Assembly (NCBI GenBank): GCA_017451525.1
Contig: JAFTOD010000001.1
Coordinates: 401,032 to 465,031 of the forward strand
DNA: 64,000 nucleotides
Direction of reading: 5' to 3'
Origin: Paludibacteraceae bacterium
Lineage (GTDB): Bacteria; Bacteroidota; Bacteroidia; Bacteroidales; Paludibacteraceae
The notes under the pieces are model-generated. The model ran no database searches, was not told where the DNA came from, and saw only the letters and a list, made by a program, of their open reading frames with translations. The position numbers and the translations under genes are program-made. Positions 1-7,438 of the stretch are shown one piece after another. The first letter of the stretch is position 1. Every line of letters begins with the position of its first letter.

Positions 1-514
1 CTATTTGTTGTCCTTCTGGAGAAAGGGTTTGTGTGAAATATCCATAACGATAGAGGAAACCGATAGCGGTCATGTCCACGTTGCAGTCTGATGCCTCTTT
101 CAGGTAGTCACCTGCGAGTACGCCCAAACCACCAGAGTAGATTTTGAGCACATGGGTCAAGCCGTATTCCATAGAGAAATATGCTACGCTTGGTTTCTTA
201 GGATCTTTTGGCTCATCCATGTATGCGCGGAACTCGGCATATGTTTTGTCCAATTGAGCCATGAACTTTTTGTCCTTGCTGAGCTCCAACATGCGCTCAT
301 AACTGATTGTATTGAGCAATACGATAGGGTTGGATTGTGCTTGATGCCATGCATCGAGGTCGATGCAACGGAAGATATTCTTCGCATCCGAGTTCCATAC
401 CCACCAGAGGTTGGTAGCGATTTCTTGAAGTTTGTTGAGATTCTTTGGCAGATTTGCATGTACATTCAAATCTGTCCAATTAGGTTGATTAGTGTTACTT
501 ACTTTAATTACCAT
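1..514 (-). CDS. glgP: Alpha-glucan (glycogen) phosphorylase, N-terminal part, cut by window edge
   Basis: Reading the minus strand from an ATG at 514 gives 171 codons open to the window edge. The protein begins MVIKVSNTNQPNW and contains LWWVWNSDAKNIFR and a stretch with YFSMEYG, IYSGGLGVLAGDYLKEASD and RYGYFTQ. These are the N-terminal signatures of the Bacteroidales form of alpha-glucan phosphorylase, which releases glucose-1-phosphate from glycogen or maltodextrin in the cytoplasm. Catalytic and PLP-lysine regions lie outside the window, so activity cannot be judged. A promoter on the same strand (-7 box at 584-591, TAACTTTG in minus orientation) gives a leader of about 70 nt. Family identity is strong from the pattern; completeness is unknown. 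Confidence 0.88.
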   Translation of the reverse strand, partial: MVIKVSNTNQPNWTDLNVHANLPKNLNKLQEIATNLWWVWNSDAKNIFRCIDLDAWHQAQSNPIVLLNTISYERMLELSKDKKFMAQLDKTYAEFRAYMDEPKDPKKPSVAYFSMEYGLTHVLKIYSGGLGVLAGDYLKEASDCNVDMTAIGFLYRYGYFTQTLSPEGQQI

Positions 515-583
515 AATTGTTTATTCTTTTTTGTACTTATTGTTTCAAGTATAACGTTGCGCGTATGCGCACGAAAAGTGCTG

Positions 584-615
584 CAAAGTTACAACATTTT
601 TTTGACATATGCAAC
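584..615 (-). promoter_or_regulatory. Promoter of glycogen phosphorylase
   Basis: In minus orientation the -7 box reads TAACTTTG (584-591) and a weaker GTTG-like -33 element lies 20 nt upstream (612-615). This matches the Bacteroidetes consensus and faces glgP. Confidence 0.6.
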
Positions 616-1361
616 ACTCTTGCGATTTTTCAACCCAATCCAGCCATATAAATCACTGCAATCGGTTGCACTAATCCCCTGCTACCACTTTTTTAGTCCA
701 TTTTTCCTCTCCCTAATGTATTTATATATGTATTTTGCATCTCCCCTGCTATCCCTATTTCTTCCCTTGCCTTTTCCTTATCAATTACGTGAAGGAGTGC
801 GACGGAACGCACTCCGAGTATTGCGCCCGAAGAGTCCCCACTCTAAGGATGAAGCGCAATACATAGAATGGCGCGACCCTTGCGGTCACGCAGCCGTATG
901 GCTATAGGGTAGTACCGTACAGGGTAGGTACGACCGCCATATTCATAGCTTCAACTCTTTTTTTGATGTGGAAGTGTGGTGTGGGGTAAAACCTTATCAT
1001 TTCTTTATTAATTACGTAGGATATACGTAACATATACGTAGGATACACGTAAGATAATCGGGTTGTTGACCTAAGAATGCCCCATCTCCCTCCTATCTCC
1101 CTCTTACCTTCATCCTGCCTTCTATATGCTTCTTTCCCGCTATCTTTCTCGAAACCACACCGTTATCATCTCGTTACCACTTCATTGCCATCCAGTACTT
1201 TCCCCATACCATGCCACCTATCCTCCGCTCAACTCCCTAATATCCTCCACCTCCAGCGCAGCAACCTACCAACTACAGGCGCACAGCGCCGATCTACAGC
1301 GAAGCGAACTACCACATGTCACCCGCCACTTGTCTTGTGCTCGGCGATAACCCGCCGAGTA
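592..1361. other. Non-coding stretch with short hairpins and tandem motifs
   Basis: I see no gene here although open frames exist. It holds a GC-rich hairpin (GGAGTGCG...CGCACTCC, about 794-815), a short tandem of ATACGTA-type units around 1014-1056, and mini-hairpins GCGCAGC (1256-1262) and GCGAAGC (1299-1305) next to GATCTAC/GAACTAC spacers. A CTCGGC...GCCGAG hairpin lies near 1340-1359. The same motifs recur elsewhere in the window. Confidence 0.6.
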
Positions 1362-1419
1362 AAAAATCGCACTAAAATGCGATTTTTCTTGCAAATGCGC
1401 AAATTTTGTTGTACCTTTG
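1362..1419 (+). promoter_or_regulatory. Hairpin-plus-promoter cassette before the 1.7-3.3 kb operon
   Basis: A perfect 9-bp stem (AAAAATCGC 1362-1370 with GCGATTTTT 1379-1387) abuts a -33 element (CTTG, 1388-1391), followed after 20 nt by TACCTTTG (1412-1419). The T-run after the stem merges into the -33 box, so the hairpin could stop upstream transcription exactly where the next promoter begins. Confidence 0.6.
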
Positions 1420-1421
1420 CA

Positions 1422-1726
1422 GTCGCAATCCGAATAATCGGTTTGCAGACATAAATAAAAAGCGTTTATTAGCGCTTGTTTTGGAACTATTGAAATCTGG
1501 TAAATTTCCTTCCCCCAAGGCAAGAACAGCAATAAATGCTCATTGGTATGTATTCTACCGCGCTGATAGTGCGCGTTGTACATATCAGCGTGGGCGTTAT
1601 TGTTTATTCTTGGGGAATAGGTTTACCAGAACCTCAATAGTTAAGAATAAGCAAAAGTAAGGTTCCACGCTTTTCTTTTATAATCACGGGTCGTTTGGAA
1701 CCGACTTCCCACAAATCATTTATACG
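1422..1726 (+). promoter_or_regulatory. Long 5' leader with several stems (candidate structured RNA)
   Basis: About 300 nt separate the promoter at 1412-1419 from the first convincing start codon. Within it I see CGCTGATA (1561-1568) pairing with TATCAGCG (1583-1590), TTATTCTT (1604-1611) pairing with AAGAATAA (1643-1650) around an inner GGTTT/AACC stem, and GGTTCC (1661-1666) pairing with GGAACC (1697-1702). A short open frame crosses the region but has no recognisable domain and is probably not a gene. Function is unknown; the stems are seen, the regulatory role is inferred. Confidence 0.4.
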
Positions 1727-2218
1727 ATGAAGAATAAGTTTATTCTCATTTGTGCATTGCTTTGTTCTTCACAGGCGTGGGCTGCTGTGCCCAGTCTGGT
1801 AGTCAAGCCCCTGAGTGGCAAAGAGTGTATCACTGCCTTAGGCAGTATAGGCAAGGTAGTGTATTCGGGTGACTCGCTGTATGTATATGACGCAGCCAAG
1901 AATGTGGTGTTCAGCGACTTGCTCGCCAATGTGCAGCATATCCGCTTCTCGGATGAGCAGCCAAGTACGCCAACTAGTGTGGCGAATATGCAGGGTAACA
2001 ATGCTTTGCAAGTAAAAGTGTATCCCAACCCTACGCAGGATGTGTTAATGGTGGAGAACGCACAAGGCGATGTGTTGCGCTTGTACTCTATGGATGGTCG
2101 TTTGGTAGTAACGCAGACAGTAGAGAGCGGTTCTGCGCAAGTGGATATGGCAGAATTGCCCACAGGTAACTACTTGCTGCTCAGCGGCAATCAATCTTTC
2201 CAAGTAATTAAACAATAA
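1727..2218 (+). CDS. Secreted protein with type IX secretion C-terminal sorting domain
   Basis: A 163-residue protein with a Sec signal peptide (MKNKFILICALLCSSQAWA). The middle part (about 22-80) has no domain I recognise. Residues 97-163 form a typical T9SS type A sorting domain: VYPNPTQDVL, then a beta-rich stretch with LYSMDGR and LPTGNYLL, ending QVIKQ. Such domains direct export through the outer membrane and anchoring at the surface in Bacteroidetes. The gene lies 13 bp upstream of the lectin-like gene at 2232 and probably shares its transcript. The mature part is very short, so it may be a small surface adaptor. Signal peptide and sorting domain are visible; any role is unknown. Confidence 0.75.
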   Translation: MKNKFILICALLCSSQAWAAVPSLVVKPLSGKECITALGSIGKVVYSGDSLYVYDAAKNVVFSDLLANVQHIRFSDEQPSTPTSVANMQGNNALQVKVYPNPTQDVLMVENAQGDVLRLYSMDGRLVVTQTVESGSAQVDMAELPTGNYLLLSGNQSFQVIKQ

Positions 2219-2231
2219 AACTTATAATGAT

Positions 2232-3263
2232 ATGAAAAAACTTTTCTTTTTACTGGCTTGTGTAGCCATGAGTGTATTGTCTTTTGGTCAAGACAATCAA
2301 TTGGTATGGGCAAATGGTCATTTGTTGTATGGTACTCCCATTGAGAGTATCGATAGTTTAACCTACGATGAGATGCAGGATATTGATACTTTGCATTTAC
2401 TCCTCCCTCGCACATTGATTAAGGTGGTACATGATACGGTGGTAAAGACCGAGGTGGTACACGATACCCTTATTCAAACACAGGTTGTACACGATACGGT
2501 GTACATAGAAACAGAGTGTGGTAAAGATACTCCTTCTGCAGGTATAGGTACATTCTCTGTTTCCGCAGACAAGCAAGTGACTTTCTCAAAAGGTAATTTA
2601 CAATACCATCCTGCAAATGATGAATGGCGTTTTGCTCCAAGTCAGTTGGATTACATTGGTGAAGCAAATAGCAATTGTTCCTCTACTTACAATGGTTGGT
2701 TGGATTTATTTGGTTGGAGTACAAGTGCTACTAATTTTGGCGTAAGTACTTCTGAAGACAGTAATGATTATAGTGGTTCTTTCATTGATTGGGGTACGAA
2801 TCAGATAGGTAATGATGCTCCTAATACATGGCGTACGTTGTCAAGTGAAGAGTGGAATTATCTTATAAATTCTCGCACCAATGCTAGTTCCCTTAAAGGT
2901 ATTGCTCAGGTTAATGGTGTAAATGGTTTGATATTGTTGCCTGATAATTGGATATGCCCAACAAGTGTAAACTTTAAGTCAGGTTTCCATAGTGAGCCTA
3001 GTGTGGAGGCATACGGTCAGTATCAAACCTTTACGGCAGAGCAGTGGTCAAAATTAGAGTCCGTAGGTGCAGTCTTCCTGCCTGCCGCAGGTCTCCGCGA
3101 CGGCTCCAATGTGGGCGAAGTGCAGCGCGGCGGCGACTATTCGTCTACGACGGCCACCTATGGTGGTCGCAAATCTTGCCTCTCCTTCCTCGCGCACGAA
3201 GTGTGTACAACCCACAATCTAGGATACTTCGGGCAATCAGTCCGCCTTGTCAAGGATTTATAA
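2232..3263 (+). CDS. Secreted lectin-fold (FISUMP-like) protein with a DGR-like variable C-terminus
   Basis: A 343-residue exported protein (signal peptide about 1-19). Residues about 60-95 hold a repeated VVHDT motif, common as a linker in Bacteroidales surface proteins. From about 105 on it matches a widespread Bacteroidales family (FSVSADKQVTFSKGNLQ, DLFGWST, DWGTN, NTWRTL, GLILLPDNW) related to formylglycine-generating-enzyme/C-type-lectin-like folds. The last 63 residues (3072-3260) are GC-richer than the rest. Many of their codons have the form NNY with varied first two bases, between conserved VFLPAAG and SVRLV frames, as in variable regions of diversity-generating retroelements. A hairpin starts at the stop codon. 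No reverse transcriptase or template repeat is in the window, so diversification is inference. Likely surface ligand-binding protein. Confidence 0.75.
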   Translation: MKKLFFLLACVAMSVLSFGQDNQLVWANGHLLYGTPIESIDSLTYDEMQDIDTLHLLLPRTLIKVVHDTVVKTEVVHDTLIQTQVVHDTVYIETECGKDTPSAGIGTFSVSADKQVTFSKGNLQYHPANDEWRFAPSQLDYIGEANSNCSSTYNGWLDLFGWSTSATNFGVSTSEDSNDYSGSFIDWGTNQIGNDAPNTWRTLSSEEWNYLINSRTNASSLKGIAQVNGVNGLILLPDNWICPTSVNFKSGFHSEPSVEAYGQYQTFTAEQWSKLESVGAVFLPAAGLRDGSNVGEVQRGGDYSSTTATYGGRKSCLSFLAHEVCTTHNLGYFGQSVRLVKDL

Positions 3264-3299
3264 AATTTTGCAAAACGCTTTTAGCGTTCAGCAAAATTT
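3263..3299 (+). repeat. Hairpin immediately after the variable region
   Basis: AAATTTTGC (3263-3271) pairs with GCAAAATTT (3291-3299), enclosing a second stem AACGCT (3274-3279)/AGCGTT (3283-3288) with a TTT loop. It is not followed by a T-run, and a separate clear terminator follows, so termination is not its evident job. DGR targets carry a hairpin just downstream of the variable region; position fits that role. Confidence 0.55.
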
Positions 3300-3312
3300 G
3301 AAGGCATCACAG

Positions 3313-3350
3313 AACACTCTCACCTCGATTGGGGTGAGAGTGTTTGTTTT
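3313..3350 (+). terminator. Rho-independent terminator of the lectin-like gene
   Basis: A 12-bp stem AACACTCTCACC (3313-3324)/GGTGAGAGTGTT (3333-3344) is followed by a T-rich run. The remaining bases to 3524 contain a G9 run (about 3370) and no gene that I can support. Confidence 0.8.
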
Positions 3351-3524
3351 CTATTGCCTTTCGTGTGTGGGGGGGGGCTATGAGAGCCACGAATAGAGAT
3401 AAAAACACATCCCCACCGCTATGACACAAATAGGACACAGATATGCTACAGTGGTCGCGAAATGGTCACGTAGCCCGAAGGGAACTTGAAGAAAATCCAG
3501 ATAAAATGCCGTGAATGCGATTCA

Positions 3525-4145
3525 TCAACTATAAATCACATACCCTGCCACACCCGCTAAAACTATCAATAGAATCGGGTGAGAGAGCAGATTGATGAAC
3601 TTCTTAAACACTTCAGCACTTTTTTTAGAAACGCCTGCCGTGTTCTTCAAAAACATCGGCAAGAGAGTAAACAAACATACAACCCCAAAAATCACCCAAC
3701 TCTTCCATTCAATAAAACTGACAGAAGGCTGACCAACAGGCTTCATCAGCAGCAATGCAGCCGCAGCAATCATTCCCAATACCGAAAGACGCAACATCTG
3801 CATGGTGCGAGTGAAATAAATATTATGCTGAAAACGAGTACTGATAACAAAATACACCTTACAAAGCGACAGCATGATAATCAAACTGGGAATAACAATC
3901 GCTACAGTAGCCAGCAGACTACCCCACACGCTGCCAGTAGCTGTATAGCCCACATATGTAGCGCAGTTGATGCCTATCGGACCAGGAGTCACTTGGCTGA
4001 TAGCCAAGATATCAACAAACTCCTCTTGGGTCATCCAGCCATGCACCTCTATCTCATGTTGGATAAGTGAGAAGATTGCCAATCCTCCTCCAAAACCAAA
4101 AAATCCGATTTTCAAAAAACTCAAGAAAAGTTGCAAATAAATCAT
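3525..4145 (-). CDS. chrA: Chromate transporter family protein, second half-size subunit
   Basis: The protein of 206 residues begins at ATG 4145 (MIYLQLFLSFLKIGFFGFGGG); an in-frame extension upstream overlaps the neighbour and lacks family similarity. Its short-chain CHR signature is clear: FGFGGGLAIFSLIQHE, WMTQEEFVDILAISQVTPGPI and several hydrophobic segments. Half-size ChrA proteins usually occur as adjacent pairs forming one inner-membrane transporter for chromate or a related oxyanion. The start codon overlaps the partner's stop by 4 nt (ATGA), which implies translational coupling. The substrate in this organism is not shown by the sequence; many Bacteroidales carry the pair without evident chromate exposure. 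Confidence 0.85.
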   Translation of the reverse strand: MIYLQLFLSFLKIGFFGFGGGLAIFSLIQHEIEVHGWMTQEEFVDILAISQVTPGPIGINCATYVGYTATGSVWGSLLATVAIVIPSLIIMLSLCKVYFVISTRFQHNIYFTRTMQMLRLSVLGMIAAAALLLMKPVGQPSVSFIEWKSWVIFGVVCLFTLLPMFLKNTAGVSKKSAEVFKKFINLLSHPILLIVLAGVAGYVIYS

Positions 4146-4684
4146 GCTTTCCTCCTTTCTTTGAGCCATGTATAAAGCAATGCGACCACTACTGTCACAA
4201 GAATAATCCATACAGGCGACAACCCACCTAACCAAATCAGCAACGCACCCGCAATAGGGATTATAGCCGTTGTCCAAGTAATCTTGGTGCCGTGTGCCAT
4301 CTTGCATAGCGGAGCTGCAATCAATGCCACCACCGCAGGGCGAATGCCTTTAAACACTGCCTCTACAGCAGGCAAATCCTTGTAATCTTGAAACACCATC
4401 GCTATCGCCAAGATGATTAAGAACGATGGTAATACGGCTCCCAGCACCGTGGCTATCACACCACGCCATCCGCCAATGCGCCAACCAATGAATATTGCCG
4501 AATTCACCGCTATCAACCCAGGCGCTGCCTGTGCCAAAGCAATCATATTCAGAAACTCCTCACGGTCAATCCACCCCTTGCGCTCCACCACTTCATGCTC
4601 TATCATAGACAACATCACATACCCTCCACCTATCGTGAAGGTACCAATCTTGAGGTATGTCCAAAAGAGCTGGAGATAGCGCAT
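4142..4684 (-). CDS. chrA: Chromate transporter family protein, first half-size subunit
   Basis: Start chosen at ATG 4684 (MRYLQLFWTYLKIGTFTIGGG), which overlaps the udk stop by one base; the longer frame would run inside udk. The 180-residue protein has the CHR-domain N-terminal motif GTFTIGGGYVMLSMIEHE, WIDREEFLNMIALAQAAPG and about five membrane spans ending in a basic tail (LKERRKA). It is a paralogue of the protein encoded at 3525-4145 and should pair with it. Three genes (udk and the two halves) are packed without gaps, so they form one transcript driven from the promoter before udk. Linking uridine kinase with an anion transporter is an operon fact, not a known pathway. Confidence 0.85.
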   Translation of the reverse strand: MRYLQLFWTYLKIGTFTIGGGYVMLSMIEHEVVERKGWIDREEFLNMIALAQAAPGLIAVNSAIFIGWRIGGWRGVIATVLGAVLPSFLIILAIAMVFQDYKDLPAVEAVFKGIRPAVVALIAAPLCKMAHGTKITWTTAIIPIAGALLIWLGGLSPVWIILVTVVVALLYTWLKERRKA

Positions 4685-5301
4685 TATTTCTTCTCTTTGA
4701 GCTCCTGCTTGATGAATTTCACAAGCATATTGATGGCGGCATTGTTGTGTCCACCTTGAGGGATGATAACATCCGCATAGCGTTTGCATGTCTCAATAAA
4801 CTGCTCATGCATAGGTTTCAGCACACGCTGATAACGCTCCATCACTGCCTCTACAGTACGTCCACGCTCCACAATATCACGTTGCACCACACGAATCAGA
4901 CGGTCATCGGCATCTGCATCCACAAAAATCTTCAAATCCATCTGCTGGCGAAGATGATAATCACGCAACGCCATAATGCCCTCAACGATAATGATCTCGC
5001 GAGGCTCAACATGGATAGTCTCCTTCTGACGCGAAGAGGTGATATAGTCATAGATTGGTTGCTCTACAGCATGACCTTGCTTCAGTTGCTCAATATGCTT
5101 CGAAAGCAATGGCCATTCAAATGCATCAGGATGGTCAAAATTGATATTCTGACGTTCTTCTACGGGGACATTGCTACTGTCCTTGTAATAAGAATCTTGA
5201 GGAATGACTACGACTTCGCCCTTTGGAAGGCGCTCTATCAGTTTCTTTACAACTGTTGTTTTACCCGAGCCAGTACCGCCCGCTATGCCAATGATAAACA
5301 T
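4684..5301 (-). CDS. udk: Uridine kinase
   Basis: Uridine/cytidine kinase of pyrimidine salvage: phosphorylates uridine to UMP with ATP or GTP in the cytoplasm. ATG at 5301 (MFIIGIAGGTGSGKTTVV) is preferred over an in-frame TTG six bases earlier. P-loop GGTGSGKT lies at residues 8-15; PQDSYYKD, NFDHPDAFEWPLL and YDYITSSR follow the family pattern, with IIIVEGIMAL as the Walker B region and RDIVERGR as the lid. Length (205 residues) is normal. It is the first gene of a udk-chrA-chrA operon with its own promoter that diverges from the nucleosidase gene. Confidence 0.95.
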   Translation of the reverse strand: MFIIGIAGGTGSGKTTVVKKLIERLPKGEVVVIPQDSYYKDSSNVPVEERQNINFDHPDAFEWPLLSKHIEQLKQGHAVEQPIYDYITSSRQKETIHVEPREIIIVEGIMALRDYHLRQQMDLKIFVDADADDRLIRVVQRDIVERGRTVEAVMERYQRVLKPMHEQFIETCKRYADVIIPQGGHNNAAINMLVKFIKQELKEKK

Positions 5302-5339
5302 AGACAATAATAGATTTTGGAGAATGAATCAAATTTATC

Positions 5340-5397
5340 GCTGCAAAGTTACTGCTTTTTTTGCAAATATGCAAATATTTTCGTACCTTTGCGGTCT
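5340..5397. promoter_or_regulatory. Divergent overlapping promoters (udk leftward, nucleosidase rightward)
   Basis: Leftward: TAACTTTG in minus orientation at about 5341-5348 with a TTTG 20 nt upstream. Rightward: TTTG near 5360-5364 followed after 20 nt by TACCTTTG near 5384-5391. The two -33 regions share the near-symmetric segment TTTGCAAATATGCAAA, so the polymerases would compete for the same DNA. Confidence 0.7.
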
Positions 5398-5413
5398 AAA
5401 ATACAATTAAAAC

Positions 5414-5953
5414 ATGAATAACCATTTTATTGTTATTGCCGAAGCAGGCGATTTTATTGGTGAACAAAAACTCATTGCTCAACATCTGCAAGGAGAAATG
5501 CACGATGGGCAATGGTATATGTCGGACGGAACAGTCTGGGACATCCTCGTTACAGGAGTGGGAGCAATCAACGTAATGCACACACTGCGCGACTTGCCAC
5601 GCCACGCGAAAATAATCAACATCGGCTATGCAGGAAGCGCAAACTATGCCATCGGAAGTGCTGTTTGCGTGACGGAAGTGCGCCTGAATCACCCTTGTGT
5701 CACCTACCCCGAACCAGAGTTGTACCTGCGCCCTATTCCCGATGAGTATTTGAAACAGCCACAAGATTGTTTGAAGTCAGTATGCTACAGCAACACCGAC
5801 TTTGTATTGCAATCGGATTACCATGATTGCGTATTCGACATGGAGTTGGCATACATTGCTGCGTTAGGATTCGAGCACCTCTCTTCGCTGAAAATTGTAA
5901 GCGACAACCTTAGTCTGCATGCTTACCGAGAAGTGGCAGCAGGAGTAGAATAA
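5414..5953 (+). CDS. Nucleoside phosphorylase/nucleosidase family (PNP_UDP_1-like) protein
   Basis: A 179-residue cytoplasmic protein with the phosphorylase-superfamily layout: ILVTGVGAINV (Gly-rich loop near residue 50), IINIGYAGS (near 68-76) and a C-terminal FDMELAYIAALG segment carrying the conserved Met-Glu pair that contacts the ribose, followed by KIVSDN with the Asp typical of the proton donor. It is shorter than MTA/SAH nucleosidase (about 230), lacking much of the N-terminal part, so the exact substrate is uncertain; a salvage nucleosidase is likely. It is monocistronic, divergent from udk, another nucleoside salvage gene, which is suggestive context. Confidence 0.7.
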   Translation: MNNHFIVIAEAGDFIGEQKLIAQHLQGEMHDGQWYMSDGTVWDILVTGVGAINVMHTLRDLPRHAKIINIGYAGSANYAIGSAVCVTEVRLNHPCVTYPEPELYLRPIPDEYLKQPQDCLKSVCYSNTDFVLQSDYHDCVFDMELAYIAALGFEHLSSLKIVSDNLSLHAYREVAAGVE

Positions 5954-6026
5954 TCCCCACCCTATAGACGTTTTCACAGAAAATATGACCGTTTTTCAGT
6001 AAAAAAACGAAAAAAGTACGAAATTA

Positions 6027-6058
6027 TTTGGTCAATCCAAAAAAAAGCAGTACCTTTG
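6027..6058 (+). promoter_or_regulatory. Strong-type promoter of initiator tRNA
   Basis: TTTG (6027-6030), 20 nt, TACCTTTG (6051-6058), embedded in the extended pattern TATTTGGTCA...A-tract...AGCAG shared with the rplU and tRNA-Asp promoters. Confidence 0.75.
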
Positions 6059-6084
6059 CAGCCGATTTCGAAAGGAATATATAT

Positions 6085-6156
<72 letters not shown>

Positions 6157-6161
6157 CAAAA

Positions 6162-6192
6162 CTAAAGCCATCCATTAGGGTGGCTTTTTTGT
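6162..6192 (+). terminator. Terminator of tRNA-fMet
   Basis: AAAGCCATCC and GGGTGGCTTT pair around ATTA and run into a T6 tract. Confidence 0.8.
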
Positions 6193-6249
6193 ATAAAAAA
6201 TGTTGTTACAGTTGCGTATGTGAGAAAATTACATTACCTTTGCAACGGA

Positions 6250-6861
6250 ATGCGAAAAATGGCGATGCTCATAATGGTGTTGGTTGCTATTGCAGCGCGG
6301 GGAGAAAGTCTGCCCGACTTTGTGATGCCTTCACATGAAATGGATTATGTGGATTCGGTGCAATTGCAAGTGAGCGACAACGATACCTTTTACCTCGCGC
6401 ACATGCACGAAATTTGGGTGTACCCCAAGATGGTCTTCAAAAACAAACAACAGGAACGTTTCTACTGGAAAACTGTCCGCGATGTCAAGAAAACCCTACC
6501 CTTTGCCAAACTCCTAACCAAAGAAATGGAATATGCCGACCAGCAATTGGCAAAAATACCCGATAAGAAACTGCGAAAGAAATGGTGGAAACAACACGAG
6601 AAATATCTCTTTAAGAAATACGAACAACATTTCCGCAAGATGACTGCCTCACAAGGCCAGATGCTGATGAAACTCATGGATCGAGAAAGCGACCGCACAA
6701 GCTACGATATCATCAAGCACTATCGCGGAAAAGCAAGTGCCAATTTCTGGCAGTTCATCGCTAAACTATTCAAGAACGACCTCAAGGAAGAATACGATGC
6801 CTTGGACAAAGACAGAATCGTAGAACGAGTAATAAACCTCGTAGAAGCAGGTCAGTTGTAG
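6250..6861 (+). CDS. DUF4294-type exported protein
   Basis: The start is taken at ATG 6250 because the promoter TACCTTTG lies at about 6235-6242; an upstream in-frame ATG would precede the transcription start. That leaves almost no 5' leader, so the ATG nine bases on is an alternative. The product is about 203 residues with a short signal-like N-terminus (MAMLIMVLVAIAA) and then a conserved Bacteroidetes domain: DSVQLQVSDNDTFYLAHMHEIWVYP, followed by many Lys/Arg-rich helices. This corresponds to the DUF4294 family, of unknown function and mostly found in Bacteroidetes. No catalytic motif is apparent. It stands alone between tRNA-fMet and secG. Confidence 0.7.
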   Translation: MRKMAMLIMVLVAIAARGESLPDFVMPSHEMDYVDSVQLQVSDNDTFYLAHMHEIWVYPKMVFKNKQQERFYWKTVRDVKKTLPFAKLLTKEMEYADQQLAKIPDKKLRKKWWKQHEKYLFKKYEQHFRKMTASQGQMLMKLMDRESDRTSYDIIKHYRGKASANFWQFIAKLFKNDLKEEYDALDKDRIVERVINLVEAGQL

Positions 6862-7037
6862 CGGTTTTAGTATATTTTTCATGCTTTTCTTGCAAAAAAT
6901 GCAAATTGTACACCGTAAATTTTGTAAATTGTAAATATTTTTGTACCTTTGCAAGCTCATTGGGTTTTTGTACCTCGAGAACAAGCGCACAACGCTTAAA
7001 ACATTTAGAACCTTTAAAACTTTTAAAACAATAAATT

Positions 7038-7376
7038 ATGTACGTACTATTAACTATTTTGATTGTTATCGCAGCAATATTGCTGATCCTTTTGGTGTTG
7101 GTACAAAACAGCAAAGGTGGTGGTTTAGCTGCAGGTTTCTCTAGCGGAAACCAAGTAATGGGTGCTCCTAAGACAGCTGACTTCTTGGAGAAAGCAAGTT
7201 GGACTTTAGCTGCTATCATCATCGCATTGAGCATTCTCGCAGTTGGTTTCAACAAGAGCCAAAGTGCTACTACAGAAGAAGGTAGTGCTATTACCGAGCA
7301 AGTGCAAGAGGCTTACGATGCAGAGCAAGCTGCTCAAGCAGTGCCTGAGTTTGAGACAGAGGAAGTAGCAGAGTAA
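7038..7376 (+). CDS. secG: Preprotein translocase subunit SecG
   Basis: Small inner-membrane partner of SecYE that improves protein export efficiency. The 112-residue product has two membrane helices (about 1-22 and 55-75) around the conserved loop VLVQNSKGGGLAAGFSSGNQVMGA and a Bacteroidetes-type acidic tail (about 80-112, ending ETEEVAE) that is longer than in E. coli. It has its own promoter (TACCTTTG near 6943-6950) and a strong terminator shared with topB coming from the other side. Confidence 0.93.
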   Translation: MYVLLTILIVIAAILLILLVLVQNSKGGGLAAGFSSGNQVMGAPKTADFLEKASWTLAAIIIALSILAVGFNKSQSATTEEGSAITEQVQEAYDAEQAAQAVPEFETEEVAE

Positions 7377-7399
7377 TTCATATTATTTCCTTACAACTA

Positions 7400-7432
7400 A
7401 AAAAAGAGAAGCAGACGTGCTTCTCTTTTTTC
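7400..7432. terminator. Bidirectional terminator between secG and topB
   Basis: AAAAAGAGAAGCA and TGCTTCTCTTTTT form a long symmetric stem with A-run and T-run on both sides, so it can serve the convergent genes secG and topB. Confidence 0.85.
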
Positions 7433-7438
7433 TTTTCT

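Noticed and set aside
152-907. Long plus-strand open frame over the glgP region
   Set aside because: It is antisense to glycogen phosphorylase for its first 360 bases and then runs into non-coding DNA; no domain or promoter.
1406-1660. 84-residue open frame in the leader
   Set aside because: No domain, no family resemblance, and it overlaps stable inverted repeats; the region reads better as a structured leader. It also does not resemble a DGR Avd protein.
3263-3299. Hairpin after the lectin-like gene as its terminator
   Set aside because: No T-run follows it, and a canonical terminator stands 14 bp downstream.
4145-4307. N-terminal extension of the second chromate-transporter subunit
   Set aside because: It overlaps the first subunit gene and lacks family similarity; the ATGA overlap at 4142-4145 gives a better start.
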